Positions 7,339 to 15,751 of a stretch of DNA of 24,893 bases are shown piece after piece. The notes under the pieces were generated by a model that saw only the letters and a list, made by a program, of their open reading frames with translations, did no database searches and was not told the origin of the DNA. Both the position numbers and the translations under genes were made by a program. Origin of the DNA: Jeotgalicoccus sp036782755 (lineage in GTDB: Bacteria > Bacillota > Bacilli > Staphylococcales > Salinicoccaceae); assembly GCA_036782755.1 (NCBI GenBank), contig DAIPYL010000021.1, positions 1-24,893 on the forward strand, read 5' to 3'. The first letter of the stretch is position 1, and each line of letters begins with the position of its first letter.

Positions 7339-7716
7339 CTATTTTCTGTTCGCCTTATTCTTTTTTCTTTTCTTTTTCGGTTCTAATTCCAGACTGACTT
7401 TTAATGCATCGTTAACTTCGCGCATTTTGTCCTCATCCAGATATGTAAGTTTTTCCTGTAACCTGGTCTTATCAACCGTTCGAATTTGCTCAAGCAGTAT
7501 TACCGAGTCCATATCCAGTTTGTAAGCTTCCTTTGATATTTCAACATGTGTAGGTATCTTCGCTTTGTTTATTTTCCCAGTAATGGCTGCAACTATCACA
7601 GTCGGACTATGACGGTTACCAACATTATTTTGGATAATAACAACGGGGCGTTTGCCCCCCTGTTCTGAACCCTGCACAGGCGAAAGATCGGCCAGATAAA
7701 CTTCTCCTCTTTTCAT
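7339..7716 (-). CDS. mazF: Type II toxin MazF/PemK, mRNA interferase
   Basis: A 125-residue MazF-fold endoribonuclease. It has the N-terminal RGEVYLADLSPVQGSEQGG with its conserved loop, then KRPVVIIQNN and TVIVAAITGKINK, followed by THVEI and DSVILLEQIRTVDK. In staphylococci the homologue cuts mRNA in a sequence-specific way under stress. The start codon directly abuts the mazE TAG stop, so translation is coupled to the antitoxin. The very basic tail (EPKKKRKKNKANRK) goes a little beyond the usual length. It is followed after 46 bases by rsbU, placing the toxin in the sigB operon. Confidence 0.95.
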   Translation of the reverse strand: MKRGEVYLADLSPVQGSEQGGKRPVVIIQNNVGNRHSPTVIVAAITGKINKAKIPTHVEISKEAYKLDMDSVILLEQIRTVDKTRLQEKLTYLDEDKMREVNDALKVSLELEPKKKRKKNKANRK

Positions 7717-7902
7717 CTATTCACCATCTTTACTGTCGTTACATGCAGCACATTTACGTTCCGTGACAGAAATGACGTTACGGTATGCCTCACTTTCAGC
7801 GTAAAAGCCTTCCCGCGCGATTAATAAATTAATCTCCGCCATTTCAATGTAGCCATTTACCAATGCTTTTTCGAACTCATTATTTGCAGATGAATCAGAC
7901 AA
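7717..7902 (-). CDS. mazE: Antitoxin MazE, staphylococcal type
   Basis: A small antitoxin (61 residues from the chosen start) that should neutralise MazF. The segment ALVNGYIEMAEINLLIAREG resembles S. aureus MazE (KEGYSQMADLNLSLANEAF). I chose TTG because GGAG lies 9 bases upstream and the resulting N-terminus has the length of the S. aureus protein. An ATG at 7917 would add five residues, but it overlaps that GGAG and has no ribosome binding site of its own. There is no recognisable DNA-binding domain at this size. The C-terminus carries a CAAC motif that I cannot interpret. Confidence 0.85.
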   Translation of the reverse strand: MSDSSANNEFEKALVNGYIEMAEINLLIAREGFYAESEAYRNVISVTERKCAACNDSKDGE

Positions 7903-7937
7903 AATAGTCAGCTCCATATAAATCAGTTATTGACTTA

Positions 7938-7946
7938 ATTATAACA
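7938..7946 (-). promoter_or_regulatory. Extended -10 promoter for mazEF-rsbU
   Basis: The minus strand has TGTTATAAT, a perfect -10 with the extended TGn element. No good -35 sits at the right distance. It lies in the 80-base gap between alr and mazE and would drive the mazEF-rsbUVW-sigB transcript independently of sigma-B. Confidence 0.5.
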
Positions 7947-7982
7947 TTTGAGGCATTCTGTTGCTATTAATCGAATGTCCGC

Positions 7983-9134
7983 TTAATTAATTACTTCGTT
8001 ATAAATCAGTTCAATATTCTTCCCCGTATAGCGGCGGGGAATCCGGCGCCCAAAAGCACAGAGCGATTCATATGAAATAGTTCCCGTGTATTCACTGTAA
8101 CTTTCCATCGATTGCCCCGACTCCTGTAAATCATCAATTATAATAACATTTTCTCCGGCATCAGTGTGTTCCGGAACTCTTATCATCAGTGCATCCATGC
8201 AGATGGTTCCGATTATTTCACATTCAGTACCACCTTCTAATTGTACTTTATACCCAGTATGCCGCCTTAATAACCCATCCGCGTAACCGATCGGCAATGT
8301 CGCGACAGTTTCTTTCGATGCAGCAGTATATTTTCTGCCGTAGCTGACACTTTCTCCTTGTTCCAGCTGATGAACAGCTGAAATTTCAGTCGATAATTTA
8401 ACTGACGGTGTCAGCCCGACAGAAGTGACAGATGCTGTCCAGATGCTTGGATAGTAGCCGTATAATGCAATACCGGTACGGATTGCATTCGTAAAATCTT
8501 CTTTTAGAGTCAATGCTCCGCCGGAATTTGAAATATGAACATATTCAGGACGTTCAACTTCGCTGACAATATTTTTAAACAGGCCAAACTGTTCATCAGT
8601 CACCTCATTATCTTCATCGCTTGAAGTGAAATGGCTGTAAATTCCTTCGTAGATAAAACGGCTGAATGAATTAATTTCTTCAATCATCTCTTTTATTTCA
8701 TCAATATCCGAAGTGCCGTAGCGGTTCATCCCTGTATTCACTTTAATATGAATCCAGACTTCTTTATCATACGTATCATTCACTTCATTTTTTGCTTCTT
8801 TAACCCATTCAAGATTCGGCGCAGTTACTGCAATACGATGCTGAATTGCTTTATTTATATGTTCCGGACTGATCGTGCCGAGCACGAGTATTTTTTGTTT
8901 AATGCCGTGCATGCGGAGATCAATTGCTTCATCTAATGTTGCAACCGCAAAAAACGCTGCTCCGGCTTCTGCAAGGTGTTCGCTCACTTCTTTTGCTCCA
9001 AGTCCGTATGCGTTTGCCTTAACAACTGCAATCAGTGTCTTTTCAGGATTGATTCCCTGCACTGCTCTGTAGTTTTTTTCTATGGCCCGAAGATTTACGT
9101 CGAGCACTGTATTTCTGTAATACTTATCGCTCAT
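7983..9134 (-). CDS. alr: Alanine racemase
   Basis: A 383-residue PLP enzyme converting L- to D-alanine for peptidoglycan and teichoic acid D-alanylation. The PLP lysine is Lys39 in AVVKANAYGLG. The second catalytic base is Tyr265 in ESVSYGRKYTA, the same number as in the Geobacillus enzyme. IGTICMDALMIRVP is the conserved C-terminal domain motif. GGAGG precedes the ATG by 8 bases, and the start overlaps the acpS stop as ATGA, so the two are translationally coupled. The acpS-alr order is conserved in Bacillus and staphylococci. Confidence 0.97.
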   Translation of the reverse strand: MSDKYYRNTVLDVNLRAIEKNYRAVQGINPEKTLIAVVKANAYGLGAKEVSEHLAEAGAAFFAVATLDEAIDLRMHGIKQKILVLGTISPEHINKAIQHRIAVTAPNLEWVKEAKNEVNDTYDKEVWIHIKVNTGMNRYGTSDIDEIKEMIEEINSFSRFIYEGIYSHFTSSDEDNEVTDEQFGLFKNIVSEVERPEYVHISNSGGALTLKEDFTNAIRTGIALYGYYPSIWTASVTSVGLTPSVKLSTEISAVHQLEQGESVSYGRKYTAASKETVATLPIGYADGLLRRHTGYKVQLEGGTECEIIGTICMDALMIRVPEHTDAGENVIIIDDLQESGQSMESYSEYTGTISYESLCAFGRRIPRRYTGKNIELIYNEVIN

Positions 9135-9484
9135 TCAGTAGCCTCCTCTATAATAACTGTTGCGACTGCATAATCTTTTGAATGGGAGATGGATACATGC
9201 GCGTTCGGCGCATTTGCGAGAGACGGTTTACCGCGCTCATCATTTATGCAATTAATATCATTGAAGCTGACTGTACTGCCAATTCCCGTTCCAAGTGCTT
9301 TACTGTATGCTTCTTTCACTGCAAAACGTCCTGCAAGGTATGTGATTTTACGTTCTTCGCCCGCAATGCTGCTGTAATGACTCATTTCATCGGGCGTCAG
9401 AATTCTTTTTGCCAGACGGTCGTCTTTATTCACTTTATGAATTCGCGAAATTTCTATAATATCCGTTCCGAGTCCTGTAATCAT
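9131..9484 (-). CDS. acpS: Holo-[acyl-carrier-protein] synthase
   Basis: 117 residues, full length for AcpS. It transfers 4'-phosphopantetheine from CoA to acyl carrier protein, enabling fatty-acid synthesis. The metal ligands are visible as Asp8 in GLGTDIIEISRI and Glu58 in GRFAVKEAYSKALGTG. The C-terminal HVSISHSKDYAVATVI is typical. GGAGG lies about 8 bases before the ATG. It overlaps the neighbour on each side by four bases (ATGA). Confidence 0.97.
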   Translation of the reverse strand: MITGLGTDIIEISRIHKVNKDDRLAKRILTPDEMSHYSSIAGEERKITYLAGRFAVKEAYSKALGTGIGSTVSFNDINCINDERGKPSLANAPNAHVSISHSKDYAVATVIIEEATE

Positions 9485-9966
9485 AACGTTCCCTCCCCCC
9501 GCTGTATATTCATGTTTTTATTGATCAGTTCACGGATATCGTGACGCAGCTGATCTGCTTTATCTGTTTCCAGTTCAGGAATATACAGTTTTTCAGCAGA
9601 TGTCTGCAGCGAAATACCTTTTAAATTCATCCGCTTCATAATAGGACCGACAGTTGTATCAATGTTCTGAACGCGGTACAGCGGTACTGCTACTTCAGAT
9701 TTAAACCAGATGCCGCTGTGGATGCGTATTTCATCCTCAAGCACTTTATATCTGAAGTACTTATAACGGAGTTTAGGAATAATCCATGCATGCACGATAA
9801 TTATATAAATCGCAACAGCCAGAGGAATAAGGAATATCCACCACGGAATAAAATCCAAAAATATTTGGGCGATGCCGATTGCGGCTGCAATCAGCAGCCA
9901 GACACCTGCGTTAATGTACTCCCTTATTCTCCACAGCCTGATCGCTTTCGGTGAAATGCGTTTCAT
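9481..9966 (-). CDS. Membrane PH-domain protein, YdbS-like (bPH2)
   Basis: A 161-residue protein with two adjacent membrane helices (about 20-65) followed by one bacterial PH domain. The domain is marked by VAVPLYRVQNIDTTVGPIMK and the RMNLKGISLQTSAE segment. The N-terminal ISPKAIRLWRIREYI resembles B. subtilis YdbS. Two ATGs are possible; I took the second because AGGGGG is 7 bases upstream, whereas the first (9972) almost touches it. The start lies inside the end of the larger PH gene (56-base overlap), so the three PH proteins probably form one membrane complex. The biochemical function is unknown. Confidence 0.85.
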   Translation of the reverse strand: MKRISPKAIRLWRIREYINAGVWLLIAAAIGIAQIFLDFIPWWIFLIPLAVAIYIIIVHAWIIPKLRYKYFRYKVLEDEIRIHSGIWFKSEVAVPLYRVQNIDTTVGPIMKRMNLKGISLQTSAEKLYIPELETDKADQLRHDIRELINKNMNIQRGEGTL

Positions 9967-11488
9967 CGTCATGCCCCCTCTCTATAAACGTCCAGATTGT
10001 TTCAATATCATGTTTTTCAATAAATTTAATTTCTGCCGACGAGCTGGCAATACCGCCCGGAGTCGACACTTCGATATGACCGAGATCCGCCCGGTGTAAA
10101 AATGGATTGCGGCGGTAAGTCGTATCGATAATTTTATCGCGTTTGATGGCATAATGGCGGCGTGTAAAGAATGACGCTGTCATCAGATTAATTTCATCCT
10201 TATAAATTGCATAGCCGACATTTTTTGCACTGTAAATCCCGCTCGCAATTAAAAGCAGCAGAATAACCGCCGCACCGATATAAAAGTAAAACATAAATGT
10301 TTCACCGTGGAAAAAGTATGCCATCACACTGATACCCGCGATAAAAAACAGTAACGTAATTTGGAAATAGCGGCGTATTGCACGGAACGGCACGACACGT
10401 TTCGGCAGTTCCAGATAGTAGTTCGGGAAAATATCACCGATAATGCTGTACAGTTCTTTCTTTTTAATGAACGGCAGCAGCTGAACCTTGCCGTCGATTT
10501 GATCTGATTCAAGCGAGTCGCTCGTAATCGACACCGATAACGCATAGTAACCGATTAAGCGGCGTAAAATACTGTCGGATATAATGACGTTCTGCACTCT
10601 GTTTATATTGACACTCTTATTCTTTTTGGAGAATAAGCCGTACTCCACAGTCAGATCTTCACCGCTCTGTTTTAATGTGTAATCGTAGTTTCTAACCATG
10701 ATGATGATTGTACCGATAATGTAACCGATGATTACAAACACAAGCGAAGAAATAACAATGCCGAACACTATACTTCTGACGAGTCCGCTGACGTATTCAA
10801 AATAGTTTTCAATAAGAATTTCTCCGCCGACTACATTCAGAATACCGAAGAATATTGCGGCAAAGACCCCAAGTCCGCCGCTTGTCATCGCCATTAGCAC
10901 AAGTTCTTTTGTTTTCATTTTCTTCAGCGTAACGAATTCACGGGCAGCCGCTTTAGGTACAGCTTCCGTCTCTGTTTCTCTCGGCCACGGGCTTGAATCC
11001 CCCTGGTTAACAGTAATATCCTCGTTCTCGATATCCTGCTGTTCCTCATAAATCATTTTTTGAATTTCCTGCCCCTGAGACTTTTTAATCGTATCTATTT
11101 TGATACCGTCGCCGGGCGTTAAAATATCGAGCTGGACCGCACCGAAAATACGGTGGAAGAACGGTTCATTAAAGTCGATGGACTGAATCCGTTTAATATC
11201 CAGTTCCTTTTCGTTCCGCGTAAGTATTCCGTCTTTATAAATAAATTTATTGTTCTCGATCCAGAACCTTGTGCGGTATATATTAAGCATATCGAATCCT
11301 GTAAAGACGATAAAAACAAGTGCCAGTATGCCGATGCCGCTGAACAGCATCCACGGGCTGACTGATCCTGAAAATAATTCTTCTCTCATATTAAAGAAAA
11401 TAATAATTGCCGGGAAAAACATCGTCTTAGTTCCTTTAACGACACTTCCAGCATATGCAATTTTATGAAGTTTCTGAGGATTATACAT
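9911..11488 (-). CDS. Membrane protein with three PH domains, YdbT-like
   Basis: 525 residues. The pattern of two membrane helices followed by a soluble bPH2 domain occurs three times: helices at about 20-65, 195-265 and 375-418, each followed by a PH unit (FIYKDGILTRNEKELDIKRI; LTVEYGLFSKKNKSVNINRV; HYAIKRDKIIDTTYRR). A charged linker of about 40 residues (roughly 150-195) follows the first PH domain. This is the YdbT architecture. In B. subtilis the ydbST pair belongs to the sigma-W envelope-stress regulon and has been linked to resistance to antimicrobial compounds; whether that holds here is inference. GGGGG lies 9 bases before the ATG, and the start overlaps the preceding gene by 8 bases. 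Confidence 0.87.
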   Translation of the reverse strand: MYNPQKLHKIAYAGSVVKGTKTMFFPAIIIFFNMREELFSGSVSPWMLFSGIGILALVFIVFTGFDMLNIYRTRFWIENNKFIYKDGILTRNEKELDIKRIQSIDFNEPFFHRIFGAVQLDILTPGDGIKIDTIKKSQGQEIQKMIYEEQQDIENEDITVNQGDSSPWPRETETEAVPKAAAREFVTLKKMKTKELVLMAMTSGGLGVFAAIFFGILNVVGGEILIENYFEYVSGLVRSIVFGIVISSLVFVIIGYIIGTIIIMVRNYDYTLKQSGEDLTVEYGLFSKKNKSVNINRVQNVIISDSILRRLIGYYALSVSITSDSLESDQIDGKVQLLPFIKKKELYSIIGDIFPNYYLELPKRVVPFRAIRRYFQITLLFFIAGISVMAYFFHGETFMFYFYIGAAVILLLLIASGIYSAKNVGYAIYKDEINLMTASFFTRRHYAIKRDKIIDTTYRRNPFLHRADLGHIEVSTPGGIASSSAEIKFIEKHDIETIWTFIERGHDDETHFTESDQAVENKGVH

Positions 11489-11945
11489 CTGTATTTTCCC
11501 CCTTAACGATATCGATGATATCCGATTTTAAAATTCTGGCTTCATCAATTTGAAGCGGCGGCATATCGATGCCGATACCTGCAGTTTTAATACGGACCGC
11601 AGCCAGATTATATTTTCTCGACAAAGGTCCTGTTTTAAATTCAACACCCTGTGCTCTTTTTAGCGGAATCATCTGGGTCTTCACCGTAAAGAACCCCTGT
11701 CTGACGATAATTCTGTCCTCGAGCAGTTCATAAGATGTCACTTTCGTATAAATCCACGGTCTTAAGAACACAAATCCCGCGAGTTCCAGCACGAGCAGAC
11801 CGATAAATACATAATACAGCCAGACCGGCCATGAAAAGAAATGGACTGCCACACCGGCAGCTGTAAATATAAGAATACTGGTTACCCATATTAATAATGC
11901 TTTGACCGTCATATACGGTCTGACGCGTTCGTTCAACTCTATCAT
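11481..11945 (-). CDS. Membrane PH-domain protein, YdbS-like (first of trio)
   Basis: 154 residues. Two membrane helices (about 15-60) are followed by one bPH2 domain containing YELLEDRIIVRQGFFTVKTQ and MIPLKRAQGVEFKTGPLSRK. The architecture matches the 161-residue protein two genes downstream, but the sequences differ clearly, so this is an old duplication. I start at ATG (MIELNERVRPYMTV) because GGAAGGG lies 6 bases upstream; an in-frame TTG at 11960 precedes that site. It is the first gene after the cshA terminator and likely starts the PH-acpS-alr unit. Confidence 0.86.
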   Translation of the reverse strand: MIELNERVRPYMTVKALLIWVTSILIFTAAGVAVHFFSWPVWLYYVFIGLLVLELAGFVFLRPWIYTKVTSYELLEDRIIVRQGFFTVKTQMIPLKRAQGVEFKTGPLSRKYNLAAVRIKTAGIGIDMPPLQIDEARILKSDIIDIVKGENTDV

Positions 11946-11997
11946 AAGCAACCCTTCCAACTGTTAGTTTATCTCTATGATACAACACTCAGAAAAC

Positions 11998-12030
11998 ATA
12001 AAAAAGCATTCACTTAAAAAGTGAATGCTT
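11998..12030 (-). terminator. Intrinsic terminator after cshA
   Basis: A perfect 12-bp stem (12004-12015 with 12019-12030) has a 3-base loop. It is followed on the minus strand by a run of T, interrupted after about six. It separates cshA from the PH-domain genes. Confidence 0.85.
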
Positions 12031-12043
12031 CAGTAATTCATTA

Positions 12044-13564
12044 TTATTTCTGGTGATCTTTGAATACACGGCCTTGTTTGCTTGTGCGTCCGCCTGATGA
12101 TGGTTTACCACCTTGACGTTTAGCGCCGCCGCCGCTGTTTCTTGAAGGTCTGCCGCCGTCACGACCGCGTCTGTTGCCGCCGCCGCTTCTTTGACCGCCT
12201 TTACTATAGTTTGATTTACCTCTGCGTCCGCCGTGACCCTTGCGAGAAAGTGGTTTTTCAAATGACAATTGAATATTGTCATCTTCTTTGGCATACAGAA
12301 GTTCATTTACTAACGCTGCAATAACTTCGCGTGACTCATGAGTTTTCATTAACCCGTCAGCCACTTCGAAAGTGTGCTGATTTTTATTGTCCGCTAACCA
12401 TGCACCGATTTTTTCAAAGACTTCGTTTTCACGAGCTTTTTCTACTTCTTTTTTACTTGGTGGACGAAGTGTAACGATTGGTTTCTTCTTGTCTTTTTCA
12501 ATCTGACGCAGGAAGTCCATCTCTACAGGGTTAACGAATGTTAACGCCATTCCTTCTTTACCGGCACGGCCGGTACGTCCAATACGGTGTGTGTAAGACT
12601 CGGAATCCTGTGGAATATCGAAGTTGTACACATGTGATACATCCGTAATATCCAAGCCTCTTGCTGCTACATCAGTAGCTACTAAAATGTCTAATGAATT
12701 ATTTTTGAATTTCTTTAATACTTCAAGACGTTTAGATTGAGTAATATCGCCATGTAAACCTTCTGCACGGTAACCTTTAGCAATTAATGCACTTGTCAAT
12801 TCATCTACACGGCGTTTTGTACGGCCGAATACGATTGCAAGGCTTGGCTGATGAACATCAAGGAATGATGTAAATACAGATAATTTCTCCAGCTCTTTAA
12901 CAATTGTGTAGAATTCATCGATTAATGGATCGGAATTGTTTTGGTTCATCGTTTTAACGATGTGAGGTTTGTTCATGAAACGCGTTACTAAATCCTGGAT
13001 TGCCCGGGGCATTGTCGCTGAGAATAGAAGTGTGTGACGATTGTCTTCAGGTACTTTGCTCATGATGAATTTAACATCATCGATGAAGCCCATGTTCATC
13101 ATTTCATCCGCTTCGTCTAAAACAAGTGTGTGAACATCTTGTAATTTAAGCGTACGGCGGTTGATGTGGTCAATCATACGACCTGGTGTACCAACAATGA
13201 TTTCGGGTTGTCTTTTAAGATCTTTAATCTGACGGTCTATGCTCATACCGCCGAAAATAACTGCAGTAGCTAATTTCTTTCTTTTAGCAAATGCTTTAAT
13301 TTGTTCGCTGACCTGAACTGCTAATTCTCTAGTCGGTGTTAACACTACAACTTGAGTGCCTGCACCTTTAGTTGTGTTTTCTACAATTGGGATACCGAAT
13401 GCACCGGTTTTACCAGTCCCCGTCTGAGCCTGACCAATGATATCTTTACGCTCTAATGCTAAGGGAATACTTTCCACTTGGATTGGGGTAGGTTCTGTGA
13501 ACCCCATATCAGATAGTGACTGAATTGTATCGTCACTAATACCTAACTCTTTAAAAATTTTCAA
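12044..13564 (-). CDS. cshA: DEAD-box RNA helicase CshA
   Basis: A 506-residue ATP-dependent RNA helicase of the RNA degradosome and cold/stress response. The motifs run in order: PTPIQ (Q motif), AQTGTGKTGAF (46-56), PTRELA, GTPGR, DEAD (150-153), SAT (182-184), ARGLDI and HRIGRTGRAG. After a dimerisation/RNA-binding region, the last 65 residues or so are a disordered RGG-like tail rich in Gly, Arg, Ser and Lys. In S. aureus CshA controls mRNA turnover. The start codon is TTG, with AAAGGAG about 8 bases upstream; no better ATG fits the conserved N-terminus FKELGISDDTIQSL. Confidence 0.96.
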   Translation of the reverse strand: MKIFKELGISDDTIQSLSDMGFTEPTPIQVESIPLALERKDIIGQAQTGTGKTGAFGIPIVENTTKGAGTQVVVLTPTRELAVQVSEQIKAFAKRKKLATAVIFGGMSIDRQIKDLKRQPEIIVGTPGRMIDHINRRTLKLQDVHTLVLDEADEMMNMGFIDDVKFIMSKVPEDNRHTLLFSATMPRAIQDLVTRFMNKPHIVKTMNQNNSDPLIDEFYTIVKELEKLSVFTSFLDVHQPSLAIVFGRTKRRVDELTSALIAKGYRAEGLHGDITQSKRLEVLKKFKNNSLDILVATDVAARGLDITDVSHVYNFDIPQDSESYTHRIGRTGRAGKEGMALTFVNPVEMDFLRQIEKDKKKPIVTLRPPSKKEVEKARENEVFEKIGAWLADNKNQHTFEVADGLMKTHESREVIAALVNELLYAKEDDNIQLSFEKPLSRKGHGGRRGKSNYSKGGQRSGGGNRRGRDGGRPSRNSGGGAKRQGGKPSSGGRTSKQGRVFKDHQK

Positions 13565-13630
13565 ACTTTAGTCTCCTTTGACTATTTCATTTCTCGCATG
13601 TACAACTTCTCTATAGTAACACTTAACGCT

Positions 13631-14344
13631 TTAATCCACAAGATGTTTTAATCGTATATCAAGAAATAAAAACCTCTCGACCAGAATATTCAGCTCCAGC
13701 TGCTTGTCTTCAGTGAACATTATCAGATGGGGGGTGTGCTCCATGAGAACCAGTTTTGAATGCGGGATTTTCTTCTCTGCTTCTATGCTTGTCGCGTACG
13801 GGACAAGCAGATCAATCTTTCCGTGTATAAGCAGCGTGTCACATTTAATACTTTCAAGGTCACCGATTTTCGAGTCGACAATTTTAATGAATTCTTTCAT
13901 CGCCCTGATGGGAATATTTTTCAGACGCGGTCTGATTTTTGACATCAGATTCAATTTTAAATGATTGTTTACTTCAGACGGTGACAGTTTAAGCCTGTTC
14001 AGTCTGCTTAATTTCGTATGGTCGAATGCCGGTGCAATTAAGACCAGCTTTTCAACCTGATAATTCTGAGCGATAAAACTCGCAAATACACCGCCCATTG
14101 AAAAGCCGATGACGTATATTTTATCGGTGCGCGATGCTAAATTAAAATATGCCTGCTCCGCTTCTCCGTACCAGTCATCGCCTGTGACAGAAGATAAATC
14201 CAGCGTCGTTCCATGACCCGGATACTGGGGAAACTCATATTCAAAGTCATAGCGTTTTTTCAAATATTGAAATGCCGGCTCCAGTTCATACCTTCCGCCT
14301 GTATAGCCGTGTAAAAAAAGCACTCCGATTTTAGATATCGTCAA
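13631..14344 (-). CDS. Alpha/beta hydrolase (carboxylesterase / monoacylglycerol lipase type)
   Basis: A 237-residue alpha/beta hydrolase. The oxyanion region is LFLHGYTGGRYE, the nucleophile Ser82 lies in the elbow GFSMGG, Asp178 in HGKIDLLVP, and His203 or His206 in EHTPHLIM completes the triad. It most resembles carboxylesterase/lysophospholipase-like enzymes; the substrate is unknown. The likely start is TTG, 14 bases inside the end of murF. The purine-rich AGAGGG there is only a few bases away, so the exact start is uncertain and a GTG seven codons later is possible. A hydrolase between murF and cshA is also found in staphylococci. Confidence 0.83.
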   Translation of the reverse strand: MTISKIGVLFLHGYTGGRYELEPAFQYLKKRYDFEYEFPQYPGHGTTLDLSSVTGDDWYGEAEQAYFNLASRTDKIYVIGFSMGGVFASFIAQNYQVEKLVLIAPAFDHTKLSRLNRLKLSPSEVNNHLKLNLMSKIRPRLKNIPIRAMKEFIKIVDSKIGDLESIKCDTLLIHGKIDLLVPYATSIEAEKKIPHSKLVLMEHTPHLIMFTEDKQLELNILVERFLFLDIRLKHLVD

Positions 14345-15683
14345 TCACCCTCTCAACCGCCATACCGCGTGATCCTTTCAAAAGAATCACTGTATCTTCA
14401 TTAAAATGGGCTTGTACTTTACTTTTCAGGTCTTCAATCGATGTCGTATGCTCTTTGTCTTCCATCGTTAAAGTATCATGAATATATTTTGCACCGTCAC
14501 CGAACGTATAAATCTTCGTAAAATGATACTTTCCTTCATTAATAAAGTGTGCAACGTCTTCATGCAGTTCCTGTTTGTAATCTCCGAGCTCCAGAATATC
14601 AGCCAGCACAAGGATTTTATCTGTGTGCGTCATGCGGCCAACCGTATCAACTGCGCTGATCATGCTCGATTTCGAAGCGTTGTACGCATCGTTAACGATT
14701 AATGCGCCGTCCGGATGAGCAATGCGTTCCATTCTCATACTTGTCACTTTGAGGTTCGCAAGGTTCTCTTTGGCTTCCTCCAGCGTTACCCCCAGAGTTT
14801 CTCCTGCAAGAACTGCAAGCGATGCATTCAGTGCGTTGTGAATACCAAGCTGTGGAATATCGAACTGCGCGTCTTTAAAAGTAAAGTGCGTACCGCTATC
14901 GTTTTCTGTTACCTTGCCGATTGTATTCTCATTTGCTTCAAGAAGGCCAGCTGTCTGAATCTCATATGCTGTATCTTTCTCGACAATCGCATCGAGCAGC
15001 GGGTAATCTTTGGAATAGATAAACGTGCCGTCGTCTTTTAAATAATCGACGATTTCGTATTTTGCTTTGGCAATATTTTCTCTCGATCCCAGCATTTCAA
15101 TATGGGATTCGCCGACGCTCGTAATAACAGCAACATCCGGCTTTGCCATTCTGCTCAGGAAATTTATGTCCCCCACTCTATCCATACCCATTTCCAGAAT
15201 AGATACTTCCGTATCTTCATCCAATTGCAAAATAGTCAGCGGCATGCCGATTTCATTATTGAAGTTTCCTGGTGTTTTCTGCACTTTGTATTTCGCACTG
15301 AGCACGCATTCAAGCATATCTTTTGTCGTTGTCTTGCCGTTTGAGCCTGTAACAGCAATTACCTTCGGGTTGACGAGTTTTAAATATTCTTCCGCAATGT
15401 TCTGAAGTGCTTTCAGCCCGTCAGCAACGTGAATCACCGGATAATCCGCTTCTTCAACCGGCTGCTCGCTGAGCGTAACGCCTGCGCCTTTTGAAAATGC
15501 TGTATCTATAAATCTGTGCCCGTCGGCGTGTTCGCCTTTAAAAGGTACAAACACATTATCTTCTTCTATAGTACGTGTATCGATTGATACACCTTTAATT
15601 ATGCTGGTCTGCATATCCGCTGCACGGCTGTTCATCGTGCCGCCGGCGAATTTCGCTATTTGTTCTATCGTTGCTTTTATCAT
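14331..15683 (-). CDS. murF: UDP-N-acetylmuramoyl-tripeptide--D-alanyl-D-alanine ligase
   Basis: A 450-residue cytoplasmic Mur ligase that adds the D-Ala-D-Ala dipeptide to complete the UDP-MurNAc-pentapeptide. The N-terminal UDP-binding domain has SIDTRTIEEDNVFVPFKGEH. The ATP loop GSNGKTT (113-119) is followed by TPGNFNNEIGMPLTIL. The C-terminal domain has VNDAYNASKSSM and LADILELG. AGGA lies about 10 bases before the ATG. In staphylococci the D-Ala-D-Ala ligase gene ddl normally sits directly upstream; here rodA diverges immediately instead. Confidence 0.96.
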   Translation of the reverse strand: MIKATIEQIAKFAGGTMNSRAADMQTSIIKGVSIDTRTIEEDNVFVPFKGEHADGHRFIDTAFSKGAGVTLSEQPVEEADYPVIHVADGLKALQNIAEEYLKLVNPKVIAVTGSNGKTTTKDMLECVLSAKYKVQKTPGNFNNEIGMPLTILQLDEDTEVSILEMGMDRVGDINFLSRMAKPDVAVITSVGESHIEMLGSRENIAKAKYEIVDYLKDDGTFIYSKDYPLLDAIVEKDTAYEIQTAGLLEANENTIGKVTENDSGTHFTFKDAQFDIPQLGIHNALNASLAVLAGETLGVTLEEAKENLANLKVTSMRMERIAHPDGALIVNDAYNASKSSMISAVDTVGRMTHTDKILVLADILELGDYKQELHEDVAHFINEGKYHFTKIYTFGDGAKYIHDTLTMEDKEHTTSIEDLKSKVQAHFNEDTVILLKGSRGMAVERVIDDI

Positions 15684-15721
15684 AATTTTTTCATCCTAAA
15701 TTTTTGTATTTACTGTTTATA

Positions 15722-15751
15722 ATTATAAATTAGTTGTATACTAAATGTCAT
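15722..15751 (-). promoter_or_regulatory. Sigma-A promoter for murF
   Basis: The minus strand has -35 ATGACA (5 of 6), an 18-base spacer and a perfect -10 TATAAT. It lies in the short divergent region between murF and rodA, about 40 bases before the murF start. Confidence 0.65.

Noticed and set aside
9182..9544. A 120-residue frame opposite acpS
   Set aside because: acpS is full length with catalytic residues in place; the antisense frame has no similarity to anything I know and no translation signals.
12010..12306. A 98-residue frame overlapping the CshA tail in another frame
   Set aside because: Its Ala/Val-rich sequence is produced by reading the Gly/Arg repeat codons out of frame. CshA is clearly the real product here.
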